Shown here: piece by piece, positions 22,801 to 32,649 of the stretch
How positions within the stretch are numbered: position 1 is the first letter of the stretch
Layout of the letters: every line of letters begins with the position of its first letter
Assembly (NCBI GenBank): GCA_021186555.1
Contig: JAJKFL010000011.1
Coordinates: 4,284,501-4,348,500, forward strand
Reading direction: 5' to 3'
Source of the DNA: Reticulitermes speratus
Lineage: Eukaryota; Arthropoda; Insecta; Blattodea; Rhinotermitidae
Length of the DNA: 64,000 nucleotides
Translations under genes and position numbers: made by a program
Notes under the pieces: model-generated
What the model was told of the DNA's origin: nothing
The model's input: only the letters and a program-made list of their open reading frames with translations
The model's database searches: none

Positions 22801-25420
22801 CCCAGAGCCGAGCCCAGCCCAGAGTCCAGCCCACAGCCCAGCCCTGAGCCGAGCCCAGCCCAGAGTCCAGCCCGGCCCAGAGGCCAGCCCAGCCCAGAGT
22901 ACAGCCCACAGCCCAGCCCGGCCCAGAGCCCAGCCCAGATCCCAGCCCACAGCCGAGCCCAGCCCAGCCCAAAGCCCAGTCCAGAGTCCAGCCCACAGCC
23001 CACAGCCCGGCCCAGAGCCCGCCCAGATCCCATCCCAGCCCAGATCCCTTCCCAGCCCAGCCCAGATCCCAGCCTAACCCAGATCCCAGCCCAGCCGAGC
23101 CCAGCGCCCAGCCCAGAGCCGAGCCCAGCCCAAAGGCCAGCTCAGAGCCCAGCCCAGAGCCCACAGCCCAGCCCAGAGCCGAGCCCAGCCAAGAGTCCAG
23201 CCCGCCCAGAACCAAGCCCAGCCCAGCCCTGAGCCTAGCCCAGCCCAGAGCCCAGCCCAGCCCAGAGCCGAGTCCAGCCCAGAGTCCAGCCCACAGCCAA
23301 GCCCAGAGGCCAGCCCAGCCCAGAGCCCACAGCCCAGGCCCAGAACCAGCCCCAGCCCATCCCAGGCCAGAGCCCAGCCCAGCCCAGATCCCATCCCAGC
23401 CCAGCCCAGATCCCTTCCAGCCCAGATCCCATCCCAACCCAGATCTCATCCCAGCCCAGATCCCATCCCAGCCCAGATCCCAGCCCAGATCCCAGCCCAG
23501 AGCCCAGCGCCCAGGCCAGCCCAGAGGCCAGTTCACAGCCCAGCCCAGCAAGAGCTCAGCCCAGCCCAGAGCCGAGCCCAGCCAAGAGTCCAGCCCGGCC
23601 CATAGCCGAGCCCAGCCCAGCCCAGCCAGAGCCGAGTCCAGCCCACAGCCCAGCCCAGAGCCCAGGCCATAACCCTGCCCACAGCCGAGCCCAGCCCAGC
23701 CCAGAGTCCCGCCCAGCCCAGAGCCCAGCCCAGGGTCCAGCCCAGAACCCAGCCCAGCCGAGCCCAGCGCCCAGAGCCGAGCGCAGCCCAGAGGCCAGCT
23801 CACAGCCCAGCCAGAGCCACAGCCCAGCCCAGCCAAGAGCCCAGCCCAGCCAAGAGTCCAGCCCGGCCCAGAACCGAGCCCAGCCTAGAGCCCAGCCCAG
23901 CCCAGCCCAGAGCCGAGTCCAGCCCAGCCCAGAGCCCACAGCCCAGCCCATAGCCCTGCCCACAGTCGAGCCCAGCCCAGAGCCCAGCCCAGCCCAGAGT
24001 CCAACCCAGCCCAGCACAGAGCCCAGATCAGCCCAGAGTCCCGCCCAGCCCAGCGTCCAGCCCAGAACCCATCCCAGCCCAGCCCAGAACACAGATCAGC
24101 CCAGCCCAGAACCCAGATCATCCAGCCCAGCCCAGATCCCAGCCCATAGCCGAGCCCAGCCCAGATCCCAGCCCAGCCCAGATCCCATCCCAGCCCAGAT
24201 CCCATCCCAACCCAGATCCCATCCCAACCCAAGCCCAGCCCAGCCAGCCCAGATCCCAGCCCAGCCCAAGATCCCAGCCCGAGCCGAGCCCAGCCCAGAG
24301 TCCAGCCCAGACCAGCCCAGCCCAGCCCTGAGCCGAGCCCAGCCCAGAGCGCAGCCCGGCCCAGAGCCCAGCCCAGACCCCAGCCCAGCCCAACCCAGCC
24401 CACCGAGCCCAGCCCGAGCCCAAGCCCAGCCCAGCCCGGCCAGAGCCCAGCCCAGATCCAGCCCAGAGCCGAGCCCAGCCAGCCCACGCCAGCCCAGCCC
24501 GGCCAGGAGCCCAATCCGAGGCCCAGCCCAGCCCAGCCGAGCCCAGCCCAGTCCAGAGCCCAGCTCAGCCCACAGCCCTGCCCAGAGCCCACGCCCAGCC
24601 CAGAACGGAGCCCAGCCCAGCCCAGCCAGCCCAGAACCCAGCACAGAGTCCAGCCCCAGAGCCGAGCCCAGCCAAGAGTCCAGCCCTAGCCCAGAGCCGA
24701 GCCCAGCCTAGAGCCCAGCCCAGCCCAGAGCCGAGCTCCAGCCCAGCCCAGAGCCCACAGCCCAGCCATAGCCCGTCCACATCCAGAGCCCAGCCCAGCC
24801 CAGAGTCCAACCCAGCCCAGCACAGAGCCCAGAACAGCCCAGAGTCCCGCCCAGCCCAGCGTCCAGCCCAGAACCCATCCCAGCCCAGCCCAGAACACAG
24901 ATCAGCCCAGCCCAGAACCCAGATCATCCCAGCCCAGCCCAGATCCCCAGCCCAAGCCGAGCCCAGCCCAGATCCCAGCCCAGCCCAGATCCCATCCCAC
25001 CCAGCCCAAATCCCAGCCCAGCCCAGATCCCACCCAGAGCCCAGAGCCAGCCCAAGCCCAGAGTCCAGCCCCAGCCCAGCCCTGACCGAGCCCAACCCAG
25101 CAGTCCAGCCCGCCCAGAGCCCAGCCCAGACCCAGCCCAGCCCAGAGTCCAGCCCACAGCCCAGCCCAGAGCCACAGCCCAGCCCGGCCCAGAGCCCAGC
25201 CCAGACCGAGCCCAGCCCAGAGCCCACAGCCCAGCCCGGCCCAGAGCCCACAGCCGAGCCCAGCCCAGCCCAGAGCCGAGCCCAGCCCAGTCCAGAGCCC
25301 AGCTCAGCCCACAGCCCTGCCCAGAGCCCACAGCCCAGCCCAGCCCAGACCAGCCCAGCCCAAGCCCAGCCTAGCCCAGAACCCAGCACAGAGCCCAGTC
25401 CAGAGCCCAGCCCAGCCCAG
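7802..25420. repeat. 17.6 kb satellite of CCCAG pentamers with higher-order structure
   Basis: The array is built from CCCAG with spaced variants: AGCCCAG, ATCCCATCCCAG, GCCGAGCCCAG, CCCGGCCCAG, CCCACAG. It is CpG-poor and strongly strand-asymmetric (C on plus, G on minus). Because 5 is coprime with 3 and the words hold no stop codons, several frames stay open for hundreds of codons on both strands (Gly/Leu/Trp-rich on minus, Pro/Ser/Gln-rich on plus). These are not genes. Rarer marker words repeat at distance, showing kilobase-scale duplication: gattagagtccagcccagag near 10685, 12355 and 18255; cccacatccgagatcccag near 11180, 14600, 16365 and 17075; cctagaccacaacctagccc near 13947, 15077, 15736 and 16528. 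From about 18.7 kb on, the words are more diverse and single-base gaps more frequent. The array ends abruptly at 25420. Confidence 0.95.
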
Positions 25421-25796
25421 TCATGCAGACCAAGACTGCTTCACTCTGGCCCTGAATATGAAGAACTATGATCCTTTAAAACACTGGGAATCATTCAAAT
25501 TATAGTCACATTTTTATTTTTTTTAATTATGTGATGCATGCAGAATACCTGACCAGTAGTTGAGCTGTTACACTGAAGTCCAAACTATAATTTCATTTAC
25601 ACAACAATATACCTAATACCAAAAATAATTCCCTGGTTGAGTACATAGAATTATGTGCTGTGTCAAAATAGGGGTAAGGTTGCCACACCATTCAGGTGCT
25701 CATATTACTAAATGAAGGTGCATAATTAGCTTGAAACTGTGCAAATTCATTCATCCCTGTGCCTTCAAAACACCCTGAAGATACACTATAGGCATG
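25421..25796. other. Flank between satellite and LINE, no feature seen
   Basis: Ordinary AT-rich sequence. I see no ORF of note, no RNA gene and no target-site duplication matching the left edge of the satellite. Confidence 0.5.
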
Positions 25797-27276
25797 TCCA
25801 CTGAAACTGCACTGCACTATGTAATTGCACACATAGAAGAAGCAGTGGAAAACAAGGAAATTACACTTGGAGCCTTCTTGGATACTGAGGGAGCTTTTGA
25901 AGCACCTCACATAACATCATAACAAAAGCTGCCAAACAGCATGGACTTGAAGACACAATCTGTCAGTGGATCGAATCCATGCTGGACAACAGGAAATCAC
26001 AGCCACACTTGTAGGAGAGATTCTGAAGGGGCCTGCAGCTGACAACCGAGGCCAAATACCTTGGACTTATTCTGGACGAGGGATTGACAAGGAAGGCACA
26101 GCTGAAAAATGTGATAAATAAGGCCACAGGGCTTTTTAGACCTGCAAGAGCACATTTGGTAAAACCTGGGGTCTGAAACCCAGGGTAGTGCACTGAATCT
26201 ACACCATGGTGTTCAGACCCATATTGACCTACGGCTCCACAGTTTGGTGGCCGAGGGTCGGATACAATGTCAGCAGGACGGAGCTCAGTAAGTTCCAGAG
26301 ATTACCCTGTCTGGCTATAACAGGGGTGATGAAGACGACCCCAACAGCAGCAATGGAGGTCTTCCTGGGACTTCTGCCCCTGCATGTGATAACTGAGGCA
26401 GAGGCCCACGCATGGATCTACAGACTTATGTGTAACCAACAGTGGATACTGAAATCCACTAACTATGGTCATGCTAAAAAGTCTCGAGACATAGAGCATG
26501 AACCCATCTTACTAATGGGGACTGAAAAAATGATACAGAGATATGCATATCATAAGCCATTCAAGGTCCAGAGGTCCAGCTTCCTAACAAGCACGAATGG
26601 CAGAACGGGTTTAACCCAGGTAATAAAGGAGGCCTGGTCTGGCACATGGATGGGTCCAAGACTAACAAAGGCACTGGTATCGGAGTGTACAAATGGGGCT
26701 CGAAAAAGGGGCATAGATGCAACCTTGGGCTCCACACCACGGTATTCCAGGCGGAAATATATGCCATTAAGGCATGCATAATGGAGAATACAGAAAAGGG
26801 ATACAAAGGTAGGAACATCTATATTCTCTCTGATAGTCAAGTGGCCATTAAGGCACTTGACCCTCTGCTAAAAAAGCTGGAGAACTACTCAACCTGAGTA
26901 GAAACTACGAACTATGACGGGACTGCTAACAGGACACTGTCATTTTAAAGGACATCTACGCAAACCAGGGCTGGTAAACAGTCCTGAGTGTGACAGACGC
27001 AAACAGGCGCCTGAAATGCTCTCAAGTGTTCTTTGTGACTGTGAGGCTTCGGCTACATTAAGGTTCAGGCACCTGGGTCGACATTTTATGAAACCAGGTG
27101 ACTTACAGGAAAACTGTTAGCAGGATACTGCACTTTGCTCAAGGTGTGGGGCTGCTAAATGCATGAATATAAGGGCTGCACAAAGAATCAAGTATGGTTG
27201 AAGTGCATGGGTCACTACTGTGCCCACCCTTCTTGTATTGTATTCTATTTATTCTATTCTATTCCACTCTATTTGT
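25797..27276 (+). mobile_element. Broken non-LTR retrotransposon with RT remnant and RNase H (I/R1/jockey group)
   Basis: Near 25800-25910 a reading TALHYVIAHIEEAVENKE and LGAFLDTEGAFE is reverse transcriptase palm motif A. The YADD region is missing: sequence jumps to a later RT segment (TEAKYLGLILDEGLTRKAQ) near 26045, so the catalytic core is deleted. 26206-26640 reads VFRPILTYGSTVWWPRV and LPCLAITGVMKTTPTAAME, the usual linker after RT. 26646-26897, in another frame, is RNase H with its Asp (DGSKTNKGTG), Glu (QAEIYAIKACIME) and Asp (LSDSQVAIKAL). A C-terminal Cys-rich tail follows (PECDRRKQAPEMLSS, VLCDCEA) to about 27180, then an impure TTCTA tail near 27236-27275 that may be the 3' end. 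Frameshifts and the deletion make it inactive. Confidence 0.85.
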
Positions 27277-27519
27277 ACATATCCCCCATTCCTTCCAGGT
27301 TCCATCCACAGGGATCCTAACACTCGCACATCGTTCTTACAGAACTACCAATGGCAAAAACAATTTAGCCCATTCTTATATAAGTTTCTGTTGTATGGGC
27401 AACAAAACTGGAGTTCTGAACTTCACATCTGTGTAAGTTCACAAAATTAAAAATCAGAGACGCAGTATAAATTCCCCAGTTTTTACTAGGCCAGAAAACC
27501 ATCACCACTTATCAGTCAC

Positions 27520-28241
27520 CTTGCTGATGTAAGTATTTGTAGGTTCCTCCTCTTCCCCCCAGTCGGGCAAATCTGTCTTCCACATCTTGATAGTCTTATC
27601 ATCGCCCACAGTAATAAACTGTTGCCCACCTGGGTGGAATGTTATTCCTCTCACATAGCCATCATGTGCCCGAAAGTTTCGTACACATTTCTGTTGTGGT
27701 AGATCCCACAAACGAACCTGTTTGATACAAAATAGACTGTTATGTTTTTTATTTAATGTATCTCCCCACAATAATACCAAAATGTAGACAACTGATGAAA
27801 CATTCCTCACCATCATATGACCCACTAACAAAGAGAGATGCTGAGGGTGTTTTCCAAGGCATGACACACCATCCTGATGTCCATCTAGATTTCCAACAAA
27901 TGGTTTGGCAAACACGAGCTCTACTTTAACAGCATTCAATGCCCTCGTGTATTCCCTCAACCCTTCAAAGGATGCAATGATGGATCATAGTTGCGTGGAA
28001 CCGCAAAAACAAACTGCCACATAATAAACGTAATTTTCCTTGAATTTCTATATATTATACGATACTATACTTTACACCTATCCCTCTGCTTACTGCACGG
28101 ATTTAAGTCGAATAAACTTTCTAACATGTTTGCTATTTTGCCATAGCAACACAACCTAACCTCACACACACCTTTATGTAAATCTCGTTTAGTTTCACGT
28201 AGATAATAGTCGGGGTTCCTACTTAGTACCTTCACTTTCAT
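27520..28241 (-). CDS. DCAF13: DCAF13 / WDSOF1 (Sof1 homolog), exons 1-3
   Basis: Exon 1 (28241-28172) starts at ATG and reads MKVKVLSRNPDYYLRETKRD then LHK before gtgtgt. Exon 2 (about 28000-27806) reads PRNYDPSLHP, REYTRALNAVKVE, VFAKPFVGNLDGHQDGVSCL and SGSYDGE. Exon 3 (27717-27520) is 66 codons, VRLWDLPQQKCVRNF, AHDGYVRGITFHPGG, ITVGDDKTIKMWKTD, EEEEPTNTYISK, and ends before gtgact. Together they match the N-terminus and first WD40 blades of DCAF13, a nucleolar 18S rRNA processing factor (yeast Sof1) and CRL4 substrate receptor. Oddities: exon 2 has two one-base indels (one in a T run before GAAGGG, one before AGTGGG), its acceptor reads gcgg rather than gcag, and its donor reads GAG-ga rather than GAG-gt. 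Exon 4 onward was not found. Either base errors or a decaying copy; exon-intron layout argues against a processed pseudogene. Confidence 0.85.
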
Positions 28242-28847
28242 TTTTTGTGCTGCCCGGATACAAAAAATAAACCAGCATTAGCTAAATGAACTTATTAATT
28301 GCAGAAGTAACATCAACTGCTGACCGCACGAAAAAACACGTACATTTTATTGTACGTACTTCGATTCTGATGTTCGATTAGTCTTCCAGTGACACCAACA
28401 TAATAACATAAGCGATCATCCTAAAAGACGATATGGATAACTGCCAACCAAGACTGAAAGTAACGTGAACACAATATTATCTTACATCTGAAAGGTATCA
28501 ATTAATTGGTCCAGTATGACTCCATTCCTGTCTGTCATTGCAGACCACTTTCTCCAGACGTTCCATTTAGTCAAACGAATTGAGACAAACGCTTGCATCA
28601 GGAATTCTCTCTCTCGCTCTCTCTCTCTCTTGTAGAAACAGTAAATTAACGCTTGTGCATACAGCGTAAACAATATCACAAAATTGCAATGCGACAGTTT
28701 GCTGGAAAATAATAACCTTAGGAAGTTGCGTGCAAGCCCGTCTCAACTGAACCTCACAATAATTTGTTTTTTCTTAAAGACGTGAAATCTCTCACGGGCA
28801 AAATTCGGTGTTGGCAATTCAACTATTGCTGAACGACAACCAAGATC
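28242..28847. promoter_or_regulatory. Shared upstream region between DCAF13 and the U1-like copy
   Basis: About 600 bases separate the DCAF13 start (minus) from the U1 5' end (plus), so both promoters should lie here. A CT-rich run sits at 28603-28631. I could not recognise a snRNA proximal element with confidence. A minus-strand open segment at 28482-28600 resembles no family I can name. Confidence 0.4.
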
Positions 28848-29011
28848 ATACTTACCTGGCGTAGGGGTTACCGTGATCCACAAGGCGGTTCCCCCAGGTT
28901 GAGACCCTTTCATTGCACTTTGATTGGGTTGACCCCTGCGATTGCCCCAAATGTGGGTAACTCGGGCGCGTAATTTTTGTTAGTCGGGACTGCGTTCGCG
29001 CTGTCCCGGTA
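28848..29011 (+). ncRNA. U1 spliceosomal snRNA (variant or pseudogene)
   Basis: The segment starts ATACTTACCTG, the 5'-splice-site recognition sequence of U1, and continues GCGTAGGGGTTACCGTGAT. Stem-loop II keeps the ATTGCAC loop that binds U1A. The Sm site AATTTTTG lies at 28972-28979, and the 3' stem-loop GGGACTGCG-TTCG-CGCTGTCCC is intact. Length (about 164) is normal. Stem-loop I differs: the loop reads GATCCACAAGG where U1 normally has GATCACGAAGG, so the U1-70K binding loop is altered. It may be a variant gene or a recent pseudogene. U1 pairs with donor sites in pre-mRNA and works in the nucleus. Confidence 0.85.
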
Positions 29012-29617
29012 TTATTCAACCACATATTTTTAAAAGCATGGGTATGATTAGACCAAGCAATTAGGTTAGGATAGCACCTTTTATACCTTGAGTTTTCTTC
29101 CGAATTAGCGCGATATGTCCTGGATGCAATTGCATTCTTATTTTAACGTTATTCGTTCAGTACGATGAGAATGTATTTCTTCTTAACGATTTTCCACAAG
29201 ATGATTTCTTTGGTAAATATCAGGCTTTGTATTTGCTTTATAATGACACAAATCCTTCTCCTTTCCAAAATTTGAGTCTTATATACATTTACAATAAAAA
29301 TAACACCATTACATTTTACTTATGATACCTGACACAGCATGAACCTATTTACAGATTCAGCCACTTCACAGAACTTTCTAAGACTGTCAGGTATTCTGCA
29401 ACAGCTTTCAGGGTATGAAGGTATCAAATGATAAAGACAGGGTAAGAAATTGTATTAATATATAAAATGGATCCCAGTGCTATGTTTACATTTTTATTAA
29501 ATGTAACAGAAAATGAAGCTGACAAACTCTGGCACTCAGTCACATACAAAAAATTTACAAACTTTTGTTGCACTTCATATTAATTAGATGTGCATCACAA
29601 CTAATTATTCCCTGATG

Positions 29618-29765
29618 ATTCGGGTCTTCTTGGATGCTACACTATGTTTTTGTTCAATGGTTCCTGACATTCCTTCAGAACCCTAGGAAACACTCATCCA
29701 AGGACATTGTCTCGCAGTGTTGGGAAACACTCGCCCAACACAGACAACCCAAATCTGCAGCAATG
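29618..29765. repeat. Palindromic repeat copy (ggtcttcttggatg family)
   Basis: Contains gggtcttcttggatgctaca and, further on, cacaccca-like and tcgcccaacacag words in inverted relation, as in the copies at 2.5, 40.3 and 62.9 kb. It is short, non-coding and imperfect. The stretch 29012-29617 shows no gene. Confidence 0.4.
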
Positions 29766-29969
29766 TCACTATGACAACCTCCAATCTCATAATTACTCCT
29801 TTTCTTGTACCATTTCTAATGAGTCAGATCAAAAGAACCGACAAACAGGCCACAGGAAGTTCATCACAGTCTCATGCAAAGTGAAGGCAAAGATATTTGC
29901 ATATACATGAGTAACGTGTAAATTCACGAGGATTTGGGAGTTCCTTTCTTTGCTGAACACATCAGAGCC

Positions 29970-30480
29970 CTAAGCGAGAGTTACGACTCAACGTTAGCTG
30001 GTGTGGGGAACCCCTTAGTTCAGCAACTCGGCAGATATTTACGCTGACCGAGGGCTGACCCAAGTCGCCTAGCGCAAGCCACGGGGGCAGGTCAGTAGAT
30101 ATGTCGAGGGCAAATAGTGGCAAAACCGACACCGAATCGTGCCTAGCACCTAAAACTAGGAGCCTTTCGAATACCTTAACTGAGGTTTTCCGTGATTTCC
30201 CTCAGTTGTAGGGTGAATGCCAGGGTATAACAAAAAGTCGGGGCACGGCCCGAACCCCCCCCCCCCCCCCCAGTGGTACGGCTAAATTACTCGTGTGTAG
30301 GTTTTAGATCCCGCGCGAATTTAATTGTGAAATGCCACTCTGGGTTCAAATCCCAGGGAGCCATCGAACCAAAGTATTCCCCCCACTTAGAAAGACTATA
30401 TGCTCTTAGACCTGTAGCCTTCGGTGTGCCAGGTCCCGACCTAACCGAGACCATAAATCGTTAGCGTAAGCAAATTCTCA
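29970..30480 (+). repeat. SINE-like composite with poly-C run and tRNA-type B box
   Basis: The words ggttttccgtgatttccct and gaatgccagggta resemble a SINE body widespread in polyneopteran insects. A run of 16-17 C lies at about 30256-30272. Beyond it, ctctgggttcaaatcccagg (30338-30357) has the form of a tRNA B box with its T stem, but no matching acceptor stem or A box was found, so it is not called a tRNA. Confidence 0.4.
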
Positions 30481-30671
30481 GTTATCGATAAAGAGTCTGT
30501 TATCGAGCCCAGCAATGCGGTCAAACGCAGGAATGGCTAAAAGGACCAAGGGACACGGCCGTGTGTTTTACGTGAATACGTGTACGTTAACGGGTAATAT
30601 TTTCTTTCAGCGTATTATATGTATGTCATAATCATTCCTTAACAGTAAGACGTCCTTCGGATCTCCATCTT

Positions 30672-31064
30672 TTATTTATGATGGCAACATTTTCCTTTCG
30701 TCGGGTTCAGGAAAGAAATTAAGTAAAGAAATAATTTTTGTGTTATAATTTTATTAATGATAGGTCTGTGATACGAAAAGTACGATACAAATGGCATACA
30801 GGATACATCGATGTCTATACAGCCCGGCGTTGATACAGAAGCGATTACATCATGCACTTGCATAGGCTCGGCCGCCCCAGCGGCAGATGTACTTGCGCCG
30901 TCTTTGATCCGCTCGGACGCCTTAATTGTTTTACGTTCCCGGCACCGCTTCACTCTATCATATGGTGTTTTATGGGTATCACTGGATTGCTCTTGAGAAG
31001 CCCTTTCCAACCGTATACGATTTCTATATTTCGATTTGGCTTTTTGACGAGTATAGGCCGACAA
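30672..31064 (-). CDS. Coding-like fragment, basic N-terminal segment of unknown (possibly transposon) protein
   Basis: An open frame of about 130 codons without an ATG at its head. It contains YTRQKAKSKYRNRIRLERA and TPYDRVKRCRERKTIKASER, a Lys/Arg/Glu-rich pattern, then GASTSAAGAAEP. Such basic, ERK-rich starts occur in multicopy insect transposon proteins, but I recognise no specific family. It could be chance. Confidence 0.22.
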   Translation of the reverse strand: MSAYTRQKAKSKYRNRIRLERASQEQSSDTHKTPYDRVKRCRERKTIKASERIKDGASTSAAGAAEPMQVHDVIASVSTPGCIDIDVSCMPFVSYFSYHRPIINKIITQKLFLYLISFLNPTKGKCCHHK

Positions 31065-31489
31065 TGTACTAGGTTTTCTTAATTTTGAAATTTAACACCA
31101 TATATATTCACCATAACTATTCCACACTAATGTTTTGTGTACGCAATCGATAAATATTGACGAGAGCTGTAAATTGAAACTGAAACGAGCGTCGTAGCTT
31201 CTCCGAGTCAAAATGTATACTAAACGGAAAGTATGTGACGCGGCGAAACGACCTCCAAATTGCGGCGCTTCCCCCTCCGCCGCGCGCGATGCGTCACAGT
31301 CCCCACTCAACGTAATGAATTCTTTGATCCTTTAACTATCGAGTGGTGTAATTAAATTTTGGATGTAGATGATAGATATGTAGCTGCAATGCCAAACTCT
31401 ATCCCCCGATTTTGTTATCATCAGTTTTCTGGATTGCCTCCCACTACGGAAGCAAATTTAAAGACGTATTCACGTCAAAAGTACTTTGG

Positions 31490-32170
31490 TCTTCAAGTAA
31501 AGTGCCCTTCGTTATTGACCGATTTCAATGAAACTTGCACTGTTTGTAGCGCATGCACAGTCATTGCAAGGTGTGACGTTCCAGTTGCATCCCTCCGAAG
31601 GAAGGCAACATACAAACAAAAAAGTACTTTGGTCTTCAAGTAAAGTGCCCTTCGTTATTGACCGATTTCAATTAAACTTGCACTGTTAGTAGCGCATGCA
31701 CAGTCATTGCGAGGTGTGAAGTTTCACTTATATCCCGTCAAAGGTAGGCGATATACAAACAAAAAAGTACTGACTTCACCAATTAAAGTGCCCTTAGCAT
31801 GCGCTGAGAGTGCGAGGTGTGATATTTCAGTTACATGACTCCAATGGAAGGCGAGATACAGACGAAAGAGTACTGAGCTGTCCAAGTAAAGTGCCCTTCA
31901 TAATTGACCGTTTTCAACCAAAAGTACTTCGTTTGTAGCGCATGCGCAGGAAGAGGGATGTGATGTTTTACGGGAAAACGTCGAATGGAAGGCGAGATAG
32001 AGACGAAGAGCTTCTTTACTCTCCAAGTAAAGTGCCCGTCAAGCAAACGCGCGCTGCTCACACGGCATGCGCAGTAAGAATGTGGTATCACGTGTTAGGA
32101 GAATACGTCGAATGGAAGGTGAGATACAGTCGAACAGGTACTTTGTTCTCCAAGTAAAGTTCCCTTCATT
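31490..32170. repeat. Degenerate tandem family of about 100-145 bp, six copies
   Basis: The word aagtaaagtgccc (or one-off forms) occurs at about 31495, 31638, 31784, 31885, 32025 and 32151, each copy also carrying gcatgcgcag-like and ggaaggcgagata-like words. The first two copies are nearly identical and later ones diverge. Non-coding. Confidence 0.75.
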
Positions 32171-32334
32171 ATTGATCGTTTTTATCCAAACTTGAAAATG
32201 TATTGTAAAATAGTACGTCCTAATACGTTTATTTAATTGGTTTATAACAATTTGGAAGTTCGCTATTTTTGTAGTGCCTTTATAAATGGAGTGGGGAGTA
32301 TGGGAAGGCAGGAGGCTGCTTTGCCGATATCCTG

Positions 32335-32646
32335 CTACATAGTTCTGTATGTTACCACCAGGATCGTGCTGTACCAAGTAAACCAGTAAGCCGTGCCGGC
32401 TACAATAACGCACATAGGCGCCGCATTGAACGGAGTAGTTTTATATTTCCACGGAGTTTCGTATCTGTGAAAGTTATTACTGTGAGTGTCTGATAAATCA
32501 GCGTCAGTGGGATAATTCAATGAGAGGAGATCCGTTGAAAGTATAACTGGTTTAATTTTACCATTTCGTAACGAATATTCTGCCGACGAGGGGCATGACT
32601 TTTTGTATACGTTAGCATATATTGGATTGGCGTCGTTCAACAACAT
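32335..32646 (-). CDS. Hypothetical small protein or first exon with one hydrophobic segment
   Basis: An ATG-started frame of 103 codons in CpG-containing, non-repetitive sequence. It begins MLLNDANPIYANVYKKSC, has YETPWKYKTTPFN in the middle and ends with a hydrophobic stretch (APMCVIVAGTAYWFTWYS). A gtaaca donor-like site lies near the end, so it may be a first exon. I recognise no family. Confidence 0.3.
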   Translation of the reverse strand: MLLNDANPIYANVYKKSCPSSAEYSLRNGKIKPVILSTDLLSLNYPTDADLSDTHSNNFHRYETPWKYKTTPFNAAPMCVIVAGTAYWFTWYSTILVVTYRTM

Positions 32647-32649
32647 TCT

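Noticed and set aside
7762..25389. Dozens of long open frames (Gly/Leu/Trp-rich on minus, Pro/Ser/Gln-rich on plus), up to more than 500 codons
   Set aside because: They are all translations of the CCCAG satellite. A 5-base unit without stop codons keeps every frame open, the frames overlap on both strands, and none has splice sites or a recognisable domain.
30338..30365. tRNA gene
   Set aside because: Only a B box and T stem are present; acceptor stem, A box and anticodon arm were not found.
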